From Ardenticatenaceae bacterium (GTDB taxonomy: Bacteria > Chloroflexota > Anaerolineae > Promineifilales > Promineifilaceae), in assembly GCA_020634375.1 (NCBI GenBank), contig JACKBX010000007.1, positions 186,001 through 250,000 of the forward strand: a stretch of DNA of 64,000 bases. The letters run 5' to 3'. Made by a program: the position numbers and the translations under genes. Of the stretch, positions 1 to 7,983 are shown in pieces (within the stretch, counting starts at the first letter, position 1; each line of letters opens with the position of its first letter). The notes under the pieces were generated by a model that saw only the letters and a list, made by a program, of their open reading frames with translations, was not told where the DNA came from and made no database searches.

Positions 1-2
1 CC

Positions 3-506
3 GTGCGCCAGGGCACGGCCACAGACCTGCCCGCCTTCGCCCAACTGATGCGCCTCACCGGCGAGCGCGACGGCTTCGGCGTCCACGCCACCGATTACTA
101 CAAACGCGCCTACGAAGTCTTTGCCCCGGATGATGTGGCGCTGCTGCTGGCGGAATTTGAGGGACGGCCGTTATCCGCCGTCATGGTCTTCAAAAACGGC
201 CCCCGCGCTGCTTATCTCTATGGCGCCAGCAGCAACGAAGAACGCAACCGTATGCCCAACTACGCCGTGCAGTGGGCCGCCATCCAATGGGCCAAAGAAC
301 GCGGTTGCACTAGCTACGACCTCTGGGGCATCCCCGACGCCACGCCCGACGAACTCGAAGCACAATTCAGCGAGCGCAGCGACGGACTGTGGGGCGTTTA
401 CCGCTTCAAGCGCGGCTTCGGCGGCGACATCCGCCGCACCGTCGGCGCAGTTGACCGCATCTATAATCCCCGCACGTACAAGCTCTACCAATGGAGACGG
501 AGATAA
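3..506 (+). CDS. FemAB-like aminoacyl/peptidyl transferase, C-terminal part
   Basis: The reading frame is already open at the left edge, so the true start lies outside the window and only about 167 C-terminal residues are seen. It matches the second GNAT-like half of FemAB-family proteins, which add amino acids to peptidoglycan precursors or act as related acyltransferases. The supporting signs are the YLYGASSNEERNRMPNY segment, the QWAAIQWAKERG helix, YDLWGIPD, and the WGVYRFKRGFGG end. The next gene downstream carries the same segments in the same order, so the two are tandem paralogues. Exact substrate is unknown. Confidence 0.8.
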   Translation: MRQGTATDLPAFAQLMRLTGERDGFGVHATDYYKRAYEVFAPDDVALLLAEFEGRPLSAVMVFKNGPRAAYLYGASSNEERNRMPNYAVQWAAIQWAKERGCTSYDLWGIPDATPDELEAQFSERSDGLWGVYRFKRGFGGDIRRTVGAVDRIYNPRTYKLYQWRRR

Positions 507-507
507 A

Positions 508-587
508 AAATTGCCAATAGTTAATAGTCAATAGCCAATTGCCAACGGTTGGCAATTGACCATTGACCATTGGCAATTGACCATTTT
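508..587. repeat. Period-7 intergenic repeat with 23-bp palindrome
   Basis: The gap between the two FemAB-like genes is built from variants of the heptamer ATTGACC/ATTGGCA. Positions 536-558 form a 23-base inverted repeat, CAATTGCCAAC then G then GTTGGCAATTG. The word GTCAATAGCCAATTGC is shared with 36248-36263 inside the rarA fusion gene. It could fold as a hairpin in RNA but has no T-run, so I do not call it a terminator. Confidence 0.85.
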
Positions 588-588
588 T

Positions 589-1683
589 ATGCAATACCGC
601 GCATCTACCTTCAAACGCGAAAGCTCTCCAGTGACCTGGGAACAAGCACTGGGCAAATTATCCAATCCCCATCCGCTGCAAAGCTGGACATGGGGCGACT
701 TCAAATCCCGCTGGGGCTGGCAGGCGCTGCCCTCGCTCATGACCATCGCCGAGGGCAGTTGGGAACCCCTGGCAGCGGCGATGATTCTGAAACGGCCGTT
801 ACCCCGCACCCCCTTCTGCATCCTCTACGTGCCACGCGGCCCCATCCTCAGCTACAACGACCCCGCCCTGCGCACACAAGCGCTGGCGCAGCTCGAAAAA
901 ATAGCGCGGCGCGAACGTGCCATCTTCATCAAAATTGACCCAGAAGTGGTGAAAGCCTGGGGTGAAGATGAAGAAGCGTTACGGCCGTCGCCCATTGGCG
1001 GCCGGTTCATCAAAGAATTGCAGCAGCGCGGCTGGCGCTTCTCCAACGATCAGATTCAATTCCGCAACACCGTCGAACTGCCTCTGGAATTGGACGAGGA
1101 CGATTTGCTGGCAGCGATGCACAGCAAAACCCGCTACAACATCCGCCTCGCCGCCCGCAAAGGCATCACCGTGCGCTCCGGCAGCCCCGCCGATTTTGCC
1201 CAAATTGGCGAGATGTACCGCGAAACGGCCGTGCGCGATGGCTTCACCATCCGCCCCCTCGACTACTACCTCGACATCTGGAACGCCTTTTACCAACAGG
1301 GCATGGCCCAGCCGCTCATCGCCGAGTTTGAGGGGCAGGCGATTGCTGCGGTGGTGTTGGTGCGGTACGGCCGTCGCGTCATCTACATGTACGGCGCATC
1401 CACCGACCAGGAACGGCAGCGAATGCCCAACCACCTCCTGCAATGGGAAGCCATCCGCTGGGCAAAGGCCCAGGGCGCAACGGTTTACGACTTCTGGGGC
1501 GCCCCCGACCACTTCGACGAAACCGACCGTATGTGGGGCGTTTGGCGCTTCAAAAAAGGATTCAACGGGCAAGTCGTGCGGCACATTGGCGCCTGGGATT
1601 ACCCCGTCCGGCCCATTTTGTACTGGCTCTACACCGTCGCCATGCCCAAATACCTAAACTTTTTACGAGCCAAACAAGTGTAG
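589..1683 (+). CDS. FemAB-like aminoacyl/peptidyl transferase
   Basis: Protein of 364 residues, a usual length for FemAB-family enzymes, which carry two GNAT-like domains and transfer amino acids from tRNA to lipid II or cell-wall peptides. The N-terminal half has the WTWGDFKSRWGW and LYVPRGPIL segments. The C-terminal half has MHSKTRYNIRLAARKG, IYMYGASTDQERQRMPN, YDFWGAPD and MWGVWRFKKGFNG. The start is ATG 589; a longer reading to a TTG at 556 would translate the upstream repeat as TIDHWQLTI and is unlikely. It is a tandem paralogue of the preceding gene. The real acceptor substrate cannot be read from sequence. Confidence 0.82.
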   Translation: MQYRASTFKRESSPVTWEQALGKLSNPHPLQSWTWGDFKSRWGWQALPSLMTIAEGSWEPLAAAMILKRPLPRTPFCILYVPRGPILSYNDPALRTQALAQLEKIARRERAIFIKIDPEVVKAWGEDEEALRPSPIGGRFIKELQQRGWRFSNDQIQFRNTVELPLELDEDDLLAAMHSKTRYNIRLAARKGITVRSGSPADFAQIGEMYRETAVRDGFTIRPLDYYLDIWNAFYQQGMAQPLIAEFEGQAIAAVVLVRYGRRVIYMYGASTDQERQRMPNHLLQWEAIRWAKAQGATVYDFWGAPDHFDETDRMWGVWRFKKGFNGQVVRHIGAWDYPVRPILYWLYTVAMPKYLNFLRAKQV

Positions 1684-1827
1684 GGGCATGGCGACGCCAT
1701 GCCCCGTTGACAAACAATCAATGCAATTGGGACCACGCAAAAAACACAAATTTTCCCTGTTATCTCTCTGTGAATCTCTGTGTCTACTCTGCGTACTCCG
1801 TGTCCCTCTTTCTTAAGGAGAAACATC

Positions 1828-2901
1828 ATGAGCAGAACCATTGTCATTTTAGAAGGTGACCAAACCGGGCAAGAGCTTCTCGAAGAAGCTCTGCGCGTCA
1901 TCGAACCCGGTATCATCAATTACGAGCTAGAATTTTTGCGCTTCGACCTCAGTCTGGAAAATCGCCGCAAAACCAACAACCAGGTTGTTTACGATGCAGG
2001 CGAAGCCCTACGTCAATACAAGGTTGGCCTTAAAGCGGCCACCATCACCCCCGAAACCCCCGGCGATGTGGGCAGCCCCAACGCCATCTTGCGCGAAGCG
2101 ATGGACGCCGAAGTGATTTTGCGTACCGGGCGGCGCATCCCCGGCGTGCGGCCGGTGGGCGGTATCTACTCCCCCATCAGCGTGGTACGCATGGCCCGCG
2201 ACGACGCCTACGGCGCAAAGGAATGGCGCGAGGGCAGCGGCCCCGACGAAATGGCCTACCGCACGGAGAAAATTTCCCGCCGCGTCTGCCGCGCCGTCGC
2301 CGAATATGCCTTTCAACATGCACGGCGCACCGGCGCAAAAGTCTTTGGCGGCCCCAAATTCACCGTCAGCCCGGTGTACGAGGGCATGTTCAAAGAGGAA
2401 ATGGACGCCGCCGCCGCCCGCTACCGCGATGTGCGCTACGAGCCGCAGCTCATTGACGCCACACTGGCGCTGCTGCTGGCAACCACCGGCGAGCCGCTGG
2501 TCATCCCCTCGCTCAACCGCGATGGCGACCTGATTTCGGACATGGTGCTGCAAATGTTCGGCTCCATCGCCGGATCGGAATCTATGGTCATTTCGGTGGA
2601 TGATGCGGGCACAATTGACTGCGCGATGGCGGAAGCGCCGCACGGCACGGCGCCATCCCTGCAAGGCTTGAACCGCGCCAATCCGATGGCGATGATTTTG
2701 GCCTCAGCCGGGCTGTTCTCGTTGATGAAAGAGGAGCCGCTCAAGCGGGCCAGCCGCGCCATCTACGAAGCCACGCTGGAAGCGGCCTACGATGGCATCC
2801 GCACGGCCGACATCGGCGGCACAGCCAACACGGACGCCTTCACCAATGAAGTCATCCGCCGCGTCCGCGCCAAACTAGAGGTGTGGGCGGCGTTGGCGTA
2901 A
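1828..2901 (+). CDS. Isocitrate/isopropylmalate dehydrogenase family protein
   Basis: Protein of 357 residues of the NAD(P)-dependent decarboxylating dehydrogenase family (isocitrate, isopropylmalate, homoisocitrate, tartrate). The start ATG 1828 follows AAGGAGAAACATC. Family landmarks are the N-terminal ILEGDQTGQELLEEALRV, the metal-binding aspartate region LISDMVLQMFGSIAGSESM, and EAPHGTAPSLQGLNRANPMA, which matches the adenine-binding loop. The substrate loop RTGRRIPGVRPVGGIYSP and the segment GGPKFTVSPVYEGMF differ from classic IcdA or LeuB, so it is a divergent member and the substrate is uncertain. The whole gene lacks the ACGGCCGT octamer, unlike most neighbours. Confidence 0.85.
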   Translation: MSRTIVILEGDQTGQELLEEALRVIEPGIINYELEFLRFDLSLENRRKTNNQVVYDAGEALRQYKVGLKAATITPETPGDVGSPNAILREAMDAEVILRTGRRIPGVRPVGGIYSPISVVRMARDDAYGAKEWREGSGPDEMAYRTEKISRRVCRAVAEYAFQHARRTGAKVFGGPKFTVSPVYEGMFKEEMDAAAARYRDVRYEPQLIDATLALLLATTGEPLVIPSLNRDGDLISDMVLQMFGSIAGSESMVISVDDAGTIDCAMAEAPHGTAPSLQGLNRANPMAMILASAGLFSLMKEEPLKRASRAIYEATLEAAYDGIRTADIGGTANTDAFTNEVIRRVRAKLEVWAALA

Positions 2902-2903
2902 GA

Positions 2904-2966
2904 AGTTTGCAAGTGTGCAAGAGGCAAGTATGCAAGTTTGTTCCTTGCATACTTGCTACTTGCTTT
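2904..2966. repeat. Intergenic short repeat forming a 13-bp hairpin
   Basis: The gap between the convergent dehydrogenase and metallophosphoesterase genes consists of variants of GCAAGT/TTGCAAG. GCAAGTATGCAAG at 2924-2936 pairs perfectly with CTTGCATACTTGC at 2944-2956. It sits between two stop codons and may act as a bidirectional transcription barrier, but there is no clear T-run. Confidence 0.8.
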
Positions 2967-4167
2967 ACTTCCCTTGCACAGTGATGAGGGTGAGTTCCGG
3001 GGGGGACAGGAAGCGCACGCGGGGAGCGCTCATGCCTTCTAAGCCTAATCCACGACTGACGTAGAGGTGGGTACGCGCCTCTTTGTACAAACCCATGACG
3101 TAGCGCCGCCCTAGCTGCGAGCTGGTGAGCAGCGGGCCGATGAGCGGCAGGCGCACTTGCCCGCCGTGTGTGTGTCCGCAAAGGTAGAGGTCTATGCCGT
3201 GAACGGCCGCTTCCGGCATCAGCTCCGGCGAATGATAGAGCAAAATTTGCGGTACGCTGTTGGGGGCGCTGGCGTGCAGGTTTGCCAGCCGCGCCCGGTC
3301 TGTGGGCAAATGGTGCGTGCAATCCATGCCCAACAGGACGACCTGCCGCCCTTCGCCCAAATCCACCGCCCGCCATTCCTGGCGCATGAGAGGGATGGGC
3401 AGGCCATCAAAAATGGGCACAACCTGCTCGCGCAAATCAACGGTGATGCTGCCTAGTGTGGCAAAAACGCCGTGCGGCGCATGTAATTGCTGCAAAAACT
3501 CGCGCACTTGCCGGTGGGTGATGGGGTCTGTGTTGTAAGAGAGGCTCACGTAATCGCCGGTGATGAGGATGAGATCGGGGTTGGTTTGTTGGGCGATTTG
3601 CAGCACGGCCGTTTCCCGTTTCGTCGCTCGTTCTATGTGCAGGTCGGTGATGTGTAGGATGCGCAACGGCCGTGCCGCGGCCGGGAGGCGGTCGGTGGTC
3701 AGCGTCCACTCGGTCAGCCCCACGCGGAACGGCTCGATGAGATAGCCCCAAATGGCGGCGGCCGTTGCCCCCACTTGCAGCGCAATGAGAAAAACCAATG
3801 CTCCCCATCCCCCGATTAACCAACTTAATACGGACAACGCCAAAGCTGCCGCAGTACGCAGCAGCCCCAACAGCACAAACTGTGATTCCCACGGCCCAAA
3901 AGAGAGGCCGCGACGTGGCAGGCTGATCAGCATCGCCGCATCCAGGCCCAGCGCCAACAAAAGTGTGCCACCGGCTGCCAGACTGATGGGGGTCTGGATG
4001 CCGACGATTTGCCAGGTAACGGCCGTCATCACCGCCCAAATCGGCATCATCAACAGGACCAACCAACCCGGCCAGTTATCCACTGTAGCAAATATGACCA
4101 TCACTTTGTACAGCCAACCCTCTTTCAAAATATCATCTGGCTCATCCGCCATTAAGTGCTGATTCAC
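2965..4167 (-). CDS. Membrane-anchored calcineurin-like phosphoesterase, altered GNHD motif
   Basis: Protein of 400 residues. The N-terminal half has several hydrophobic helices (residues about 25-160); the C-terminal half is a YkuE-type metallophosphoesterase. Metal-binding blocks ITDLHIE, ILITGDYVS, LLYHSPELM and YLCGHTHGGQVRLP are present. The central block, normally GNHD/GNHE, reads LGSITVD, so the metal-bridging Asn and the catalytic His are missing. The GTG start at 4167 follows GGAGG with an 8-base spacing, which supports it over ATG 4152. Members of this family hydrolyse nucleotide or phospholipid head-group phosphates; the altered site may reduce or change activity. Confidence 0.8.
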   Translation of the reverse strand: MNQHLMADEPDDILKEGWLYKVMVIFATVDNWPGWLVLLMMPIWAVMTAVTWQIVGIQTPISLAAGGTLLLALGLDAAMLISLPRRGLSFGPWESQFVLLGLLRTAAALALSVLSWLIGGWGALVFLIALQVGATAAAIWGYLIEPFRVGLTEWTLTTDRLPAAARPLRILHITDLHIERATKRETAVLQIAQQTNPDLILITGDYVSLSYNTDPITHRQVREFLQQLHAPHGVFATLGSITVDLREQVVPIFDGLPIPLMRQEWRAVDLGEGRQVVLLGMDCTHHLPTDRARLANLHASAPNSVPQILLYHSPELMPEAAVHGIDLYLCGHTHGGQVRLPLIGPLLTSSQLGRRYVMGLYKEARTHLYVSRGLGLEGMSAPRVRFLSPPELTLITVQGK

Positions 4168-4324
4168 AAACTAAATCCTCCACAAAAATCTCAAGGCGTA
4201 CTCTATCATCCTCGCCTATACTTGTCATCAATGCCTCAATCATTCTCAGGGCAATTGCATGCTTAAGCACAATAGAACGAACAAATAGCAACACAATCGT
4301 TCTCCTCCCAGTACGGAAGCACTA

Positions 4325-4353
4325 TTGCGATGTCAAGATTAAAAGTGTATGAT
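4325..4353 (+). promoter_or_regulatory. Sigma-70-type promoter for the pilin gene
   Basis: TTGCGA at 4325-4330, a spacer of exactly 17 bases, then TATGAT at 4348-4353. It lies about 40 bases before the pilin start codon, and a GGAGGT ribosome-binding site follows at 4385-4390. Confidence 0.6.
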
Positions 4354-4395
4354 AACCACATTATTATATTTTCTATACATACACGGAGGTATGAA

Positions 4396-4545
4396 ATGTT
4401 GTTTTTAAATCGTGAGCAAGGTCAAGGTTTGGTTGAGTACGCACTGGTTCTGGTTTTGGTAGCTGTTGTTATCATCGCCATTCTAACGCTGCTTGGCCCG
4501 CAGATTGGTAACGTGTTCAGCCGTATCACCAACGGTCTTGCCTAA
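4396..4545 (+). CDS. Flp/type IVb-like pilin
   Basis: Small protein of 49 residues with a short basic and polar leader (MLFLNREQGQ), the processing-site-like GQGLVEYALVLVLV, one hydrophobic helix and a short polar tail. This is the layout of Flp/Fap class IVb pilins and TadE-like pseudopilins, which are cut after Gly by a prepilin peptidase and assembled by a Tad system. ATG 4396 follows GGAGGT by 5 bases. It has its own promoter and a strong terminator, so it is monocistronic. No tad genes lie nearby, so the assembly system must be encoded elsewhere. Confidence 0.8.
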   Translation: MLFLNREQGQGLVEYALVLVLVAVVIIAILTLLGPQIGNVFSRITNGLA

Positions 4546-4561
4546 GCAAACTTATTGACCC

Positions 4562-4598
4562 AAAAAAGCCCCGTCACAATAGTGACGGGGCTTTTTTT
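4562..4598 (+). terminator. Intrinsic terminator after the pilin gene
   Basis: AAAAAAGCCCCGTCAC, loop AATA, then GTGACGGGGC followed by seven T. Perfect stem, 17 bases after the pilin stop codon. Confidence 0.92.
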
Positions 4599-4647
4599 AT
4601 TTGGGTGCTGACGGCCGTTTCCGAAGCGGTTATAATCAACACCCAAG

Positions 4648-5637
4648 ATGAACAGTATAAAAAAGCCCAACTACCCAAATCGCGTCCACCTGGCTCAACT
4701 TCCCACCCCTATTCAACCTCTGGAACGATTGAGCAAACATTTAGGCGGCCCCACCCTCTACATCAAGCGCGACGATCAAACTGGCTTGGCAACCGGCGGC
4801 AACAAGGCTCGCAAACTTGAATTTCTGCTGGCAGAAGCATTGGCAAAAGGCTGCGACCACCTCATTACCACCGGTGCGGCCCAAAGCAACCACTGCCGCC
4901 AAACAGCCGCCGCCGCCGCCCAATATGGACTGGGGTGCAGCCTCGTCCTCAAAGGAACATCCCCAGAGACAATCACGGGCAATTTGCTATTAAACGATCT
5001 GTTAGGCGCTCACTTCTATTGGGCAGGGGATCAAGAATGTGCCAGCGTGATGGGCAATATCAGTGCCGAATTGCACGCTATGGGGCGCAGTCCCTATCAA
5101 ATCCCTCTAGGCGGTTCCAATGTTGTGGGGGCAACTGGGTACGTCCTGGCAATGGAAGAACTCACCCAACAACTTGCGGCGACCAATACCAACATTGATT
5201 TTATTGTCATCGCCAGTGGCAGCGGCGGTACACAGGCTGGCATGGTACTCGGTGCAGAGGTGTATGATTTTCGCGGCCAGATTTTGGGCATGAGCGTATC
5301 GTCGGAAGCTGCCGCACTGCAAAATCGCGTGGCGGCCCTTTCCACAGCAACCGCCACTCACTTGGGTATTGGCGTTCCGTCTGTAGCGGGCAAGGTGAAT
5401 GTCAACGACGATTATCTGGGCGGCGGGTATGGCGTCGTCAGCGAGATTGAGCGCGAAGCAGTGCGCCTGTTGGCACAGCTTGAAGGCATCTTGTTAGACC
5501 CAGTTTATACGGGTCGGGCAATGGGTGGTCTCATTGATTTGATTCGTTGGGGTGCTTTTACACGCGGTCAAACGGTGTTATTCTGGCACACAGGAGGAAC
5601 GGCCGCTTTGCCTGCTTTTACCGATAAATTGCTTTAG
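4648..5637 (+). CDS. D-cysteine desulfhydrase / ACC deaminase family PLP enzyme
   Basis: Protein of 329 residues of the fold-type II PLP family that includes D-cysteine desulfhydrase (DcyD) and 1-aminocyclopropane-1-carboxylate deaminase. Landmarks are LPTPIQPLERLSKHLGG, YIKRDDQTGLATGGNKARKLEF (the Lys in GGNKARKL should bind PLP), TTGAAQSNHCRQTAAAAA, IASGSGGTQAGMVLG and LDPVYTGRAMGGLIDL near the end. Either release of sulfide, pyruvate and ammonia from D-cysteine or deamination of a related amino acid is plausible. It is followed after 10 bases by the HAD-like gene, probably one transcript. Confidence 0.85.
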   Translation: MNSIKKPNYPNRVHLAQLPTPIQPLERLSKHLGGPTLYIKRDDQTGLATGGNKARKLEFLLAEALAKGCDHLITTGAAQSNHCRQTAAAAAQYGLGCSLVLKGTSPETITGNLLLNDLLGAHFYWAGDQECASVMGNISAELHAMGRSPYQIPLGGSNVVGATGYVLAMEELTQQLAATNTNIDFIVIASGSGGTQAGMVLGAEVYDFRGQILGMSVSSEAAALQNRVAALSTATATHLGIGVPSVAGKVNVNDDYLGGGYGVVSEIEREAVRLLAQLEGILLDPVYTGRAMGGLIDLIRWGAFTRGQTVLFWHTGGTAALPAFTDKLL

Positions 5638-5647
5638 GATTCTGTTT

Positions 5648-6403
5648 ATGAAAGTTTTCATTGCCGGAGAAATGCCCTTTTTGCAAGAAGTAGGCGAATT
5701 GTGTGTGGCGGCAGGGCATGATACCACGCTGTACCTGGTGGAAGATTTTTTGAGCGCTGAAGAAAGTGCGGAGGTACTGGCTAGCCTGGAGGCAACTGAT
5801 GTGGCGATTGAACTGCACCATGAAACGGCCGTCACCAAACAACACCTCTTACAAGCACTCAGTCAGGCACTGCCAGACGAAGCACTCATCCTGACCTCAG
5901 CGCTGAATACCAGCGCCACACAAGCGGCTGCCTGGGCAGCAAACCCGGCGCGTGTCGTGGGGTTTGGCGTGCTGCCCCCTGTGCAGTCTGGTGATGCCGT
6001 GGAGTTGGCGCGAGCATTGCAAACGGGAGAGCCGGCATTTGAGCAGGCGCAGCAGTTTTGGCAGGGCGTGGGGTTAGAAACGGCCGTAACCGCCGACGGC
6101 CCCGGTTTAATACGCGCCCGCACCCTCTGCTGCATCGTCAACGAAGCAGCCAGCGCCTTGATGGAAGGTGTGGCAGCGGCCGCAGACATTGACCAGGCCA
6201 TGCAGCTTGGCACCAATTACCCTCGCGGCCCGCTAGCCTGGGCCGACTACATTGGCCTGGACACCATTCTAGGGGTAATGACGGGTCTTTTTCAAGAATG
6301 GGGCGAGGATCGCTACCGCCCTTCCCCTTTGCTTAAACGCATGGTATTAGCCGGACAGCTTGGTAAAAAGACGGGCGTCGGTTTTTATCATTATGAATCG
6401 TGA
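5648..6403 (+). CDS. 3-hydroxyacyl-CoA dehydrogenase-like protein, probably not catalytic
   Basis: Protein of 251 residues resembling 3-hydroxyacyl-CoA/3-hydroxybutyryl-CoA dehydrogenases. The C-terminal domain is well kept (INTERESTING core RTLCCIVNEAASALMEGV, then NYPRGPLAWADYIGLD and KKTGVGFYHY). The N-terminal NAD domain is eroded: the GxGxMG loop reads IAGEMPFLQE, and the HFFNP segment that supplies the catalytic His reads GFGVLPP. The Glu of the charge relay may remain in GDAVELARAL. A coenzyme A-binding or regulatory role is therefore more likely than dehydrogenation. It lies between a PLP enzyme and a zinc-ribbon gene in an apparent operon. Confidence 0.75.
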   Translation: MKVFIAGEMPFLQEVGELCVAAGHDTTLYLVEDFLSAEESAEVLASLEATDVAIELHHETAVTKQHLLQALSQALPDEALILTSALNTSATQAAAWAANPARVVGFGVLPPVQSGDAVELARALQTGEPAFEQAQQFWQGVGLETAVTADGPGLIRARTLCCIVNEAASALMEGVAAAADIDQAMQLGTNYPRGPLAWADYIGLDTILGVMTGLFQEWGEDRYRPSPLLKRMVLAGQLGKKTGVGFYHYES

Positions 6404-6435
6404 ACGGCCGTTCGCCATTCAACCTCTACAATCCT

Positions 6436-6681
6436 ATGGCTGTCCGATACTGCTACCTCTGTCAACAAGAACCCTTTGCTCAGCGTGCCGGTGAAACAGC
6501 GTTAGAAGAAGGCGACACATGCCCAGTGTGCTATCAACCCACTTGCCGTCGCCATCTCACCACAGTACGCTGGCGCTGGCGCAGCAGTGGCGAGACGGAT
6601 TCCGCGCTGATTTGCCGCCAATGCCAGCGCAGCTATGCTCACCGCACCTGGGATGCGCATAACCGCGACTGGATCACCTAA
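6436..6681 (+). CDS. Small zinc-ribbon-like protein
   Basis: Protein of 81 residues if ATG 6436 is used. It contains four likely metal-binding pairs: CYLC, CPVC, CRRH and CRQC. This suggests one or two zinc-ribbon or RING-like sites. A GTG at 6400 overlapping the previous stop as GTGA would add twelve residues and would imply translational coupling; no clear ribosome-binding site decides between them. I do not recognise a family or function. A bidirectional terminator follows. Confidence 0.65.
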   Translation: MAVRYCYLCQQEPFAQRAGETALEEGDTCPVCYQPTCRRHLTTVRWRWRSSGETDSALICRQCQRSYAHRTWDAHNRDWIT

Positions 6682-6700
6682 ACAAAAAAAACAGGGAACA

Positions 6701-6740
6701 AAAAAACGGGAAACAATGGCTTGATTGTTTCCCGTTTTTT
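6701..6740. terminator. Bidirectional intrinsic terminator
   Basis: AAAAAACGGGAAACAA at 6701-6716 pairs with TTGTTTCCCGTTTTTT at 6725-6740 around an 8-base loop. The stem has T-runs on both strands and sits between the convergent zinc-ribbon gene and the selenoprotein gene. Confidence 0.92.
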
Positions 6741-6742
6741 GT

Positions 6743-7015
6743 TTATTGGGGGTAGATGGGGGTGTTTGGGCCAACTAATTCTTTGAATCGCGCCAGCACT
6801 TCACCCGGTTCGGCATGGCGGCTCAACTGCTTTTTTGAAAAGATGAGGTCGCCATTGACAATCACATCAAAAGCACCCTTGCTGCCCGTGATAAAGGTCA
6901 ATTCTTTGATGACATGCTGGTAATGTGAAAGCAAATCTTCCGCCACACGGACGGCTCGATTGCAGTAATTTCAGGGAACGCAATACTCGATTGAAATGGT
7001 GTATCGTTTTTCCAT
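6743..7015 (-). CDS. SelW/Rdx-family selenoprotein with in-frame TGA (Sec15)
   Basis: Reading from ATG 7015 gives MEKRYTISIEYCVP, then TGA at 6973-6971, then NYCNRAVRVAEDLL and the rest of a complete Rdx (SelW/SelT/SelH) thioredoxin-like protein ending in SRHAEPGEVLARFKELVG. The TGA falls exactly where the family has the second Cys of its CxxC motif, giving CVPU. The reading frame and family similarity run on across the TGA, so selenocysteine insertion is far more likely than a stop. Total length is 90 residues, normal for the family. A hairpin that fits the bacterial SECIS rules follows the TGA. The gene begins 15 bases after the hydrolase stop, so the two are probably co-transcribed. No selA, selB or selC is in the window. 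Confidence 0.85.
6940..6954 (-). promoter_or_regulatory. Candidate bacterial SECIS hairpin
   Basis: On the minus strand, counting the U of UGA as 1, bases 20-34 read CCGUCC GUGU GGCGG. CC pairs with GG next to the loop, U23 is bulged, and CCG pairs with CGG below it. A bulged U and a G at the start of a small apical loop containing GU, about 22 bases after UGA, are the known features of SelB-binding SECIS elements such as that of E. coli fdhF. Confidence 0.65.
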
Positions 7016-7030
7016 CAAAATAACCTATCG

Positions 7031-7846
7031 TCAGCCAATCTCGGCCAGGAAATTGGTCAATAAATTGTTAAATGCTTGTGGTTGTTCCCAATGGGGTGCG
7101 TGTCCAGCACCGGGGATGATTTGCACACGGCCACGCCACAGGGTGGGCATGGTCAGGCTGCTGATGTAGGGTTCGCTAACGAGCTGTTCTTCTGCGCCGT
7201 GTAGGATGGCTAACGGCCGTGTCAAATTCGCCACAATCGCCACCTCATCCTGGTAGCCATCCGGCTTGATGCTGGCCGCCAACCCCACCCGCGCATTGCC
7301 ATCGGTGCGCAAAATGTCGGCGATGAAGGGGGCCGGGTCTATCTCCGCGTTGGGCGCAAAAAAGGAGGTGGCATAGGTCAGGGCGTCGGCTTCGCTGACA
7401 ACGGCCGTAAAGCCCACATTCACCGCCGGATTAGGCAAAAACGCATTCGCCATGTCTGGCGGGAAGGCCAACGGTGGCGTGCCATAAATCACAAAACCTT
7501 TGGCCTGGGGTAAATAATTATGCGCCTCCAGCGCGATGTGCCCGCCCAAACTCCAGCCCACCAGCACAGCGTCAGCCATTCCCAACGCTTCGGCAGCTTC
7601 GGCAACGACGGCCGCATAGCCGGGCATCCCATAGGCAGATGAATCGGGCGCGGGGTCGGAATCGCCATGTCCGGGCAGGTCGAGGGCGATCAGGCGATGT
7701 GTGTTGCCCAGTTCGCTCTCCAGTTGGTGGCGAAAGGTGAGGCCAGAAGCGGAGTTGCCATGGATGAGCAGCACAGGCTGCCCATCTCCGCCGCTTTCAT
7801 AATAGGCAACGGTTTGTGATGCGAGTTGCAATTTTTTCATCTGCAT
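7031..7846 (-). CDS. Alpha/beta hydrolase
   Basis: Protein of 271 residues with the alpha/beta-hydrolase fold. The oxyanion-hole loop is HGNSASG, the nucleophile elbow GWSLGG, the acid lies in ILHGAEEQLV, and the catalytic His in GAGHAPHWEQP. Start ATG 7846 follows AAGGAGATGACCCC. The substrate could be an ester, lactone or C-C bonded compound; sequence alone does not say. The selenoprotein gene follows within 15 bases, so this hydrolase may be its operon partner. Confidence 0.85.
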   Translation of the reverse strand: MQMKKLQLASQTVAYYESGGDGQPVLLIHGNSASGLTFRHQLESELGNTHRLIALDLPGHGDSDPAPDSSAYGMPGYAAVVAEAAEALGMADAVLVGWSLGGHIALEAHNYLPQAKGFVIYGTPPLAFPPDMANAFLPNPAVNVGFTAVVSEADALTYATSFFAPNAEIDPAPFIADILRTDGNARVGLAASIKPDGYQDEVAIVANLTRPLAILHGAEEQLVSEPYISSLTMPTLWRGRVQIIPGAGHAPHWEQPQAFNNLLTNFLAEIG

Positions 7847-7983
7847 GGGGTCATCTCCTTTGTACTTGTTTGGTTGCGTGGTCTATTGTAACGGATTTTT
7901 GCTGTGAGGTGTGGGAGGATGGTTTCATTGTGATTGAATCGGAGCCTCTAGTTCGGTAACGGCCGTTTCACAAACAACTCAAC

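Noticed and set aside
6743..6946. 67-residue protein starting at GTG 6946
   Set aside because: It is the C-terminal part of the Rdx protein; the frame continues upstream through TGA to ATG 7015 with the CxxU motif.
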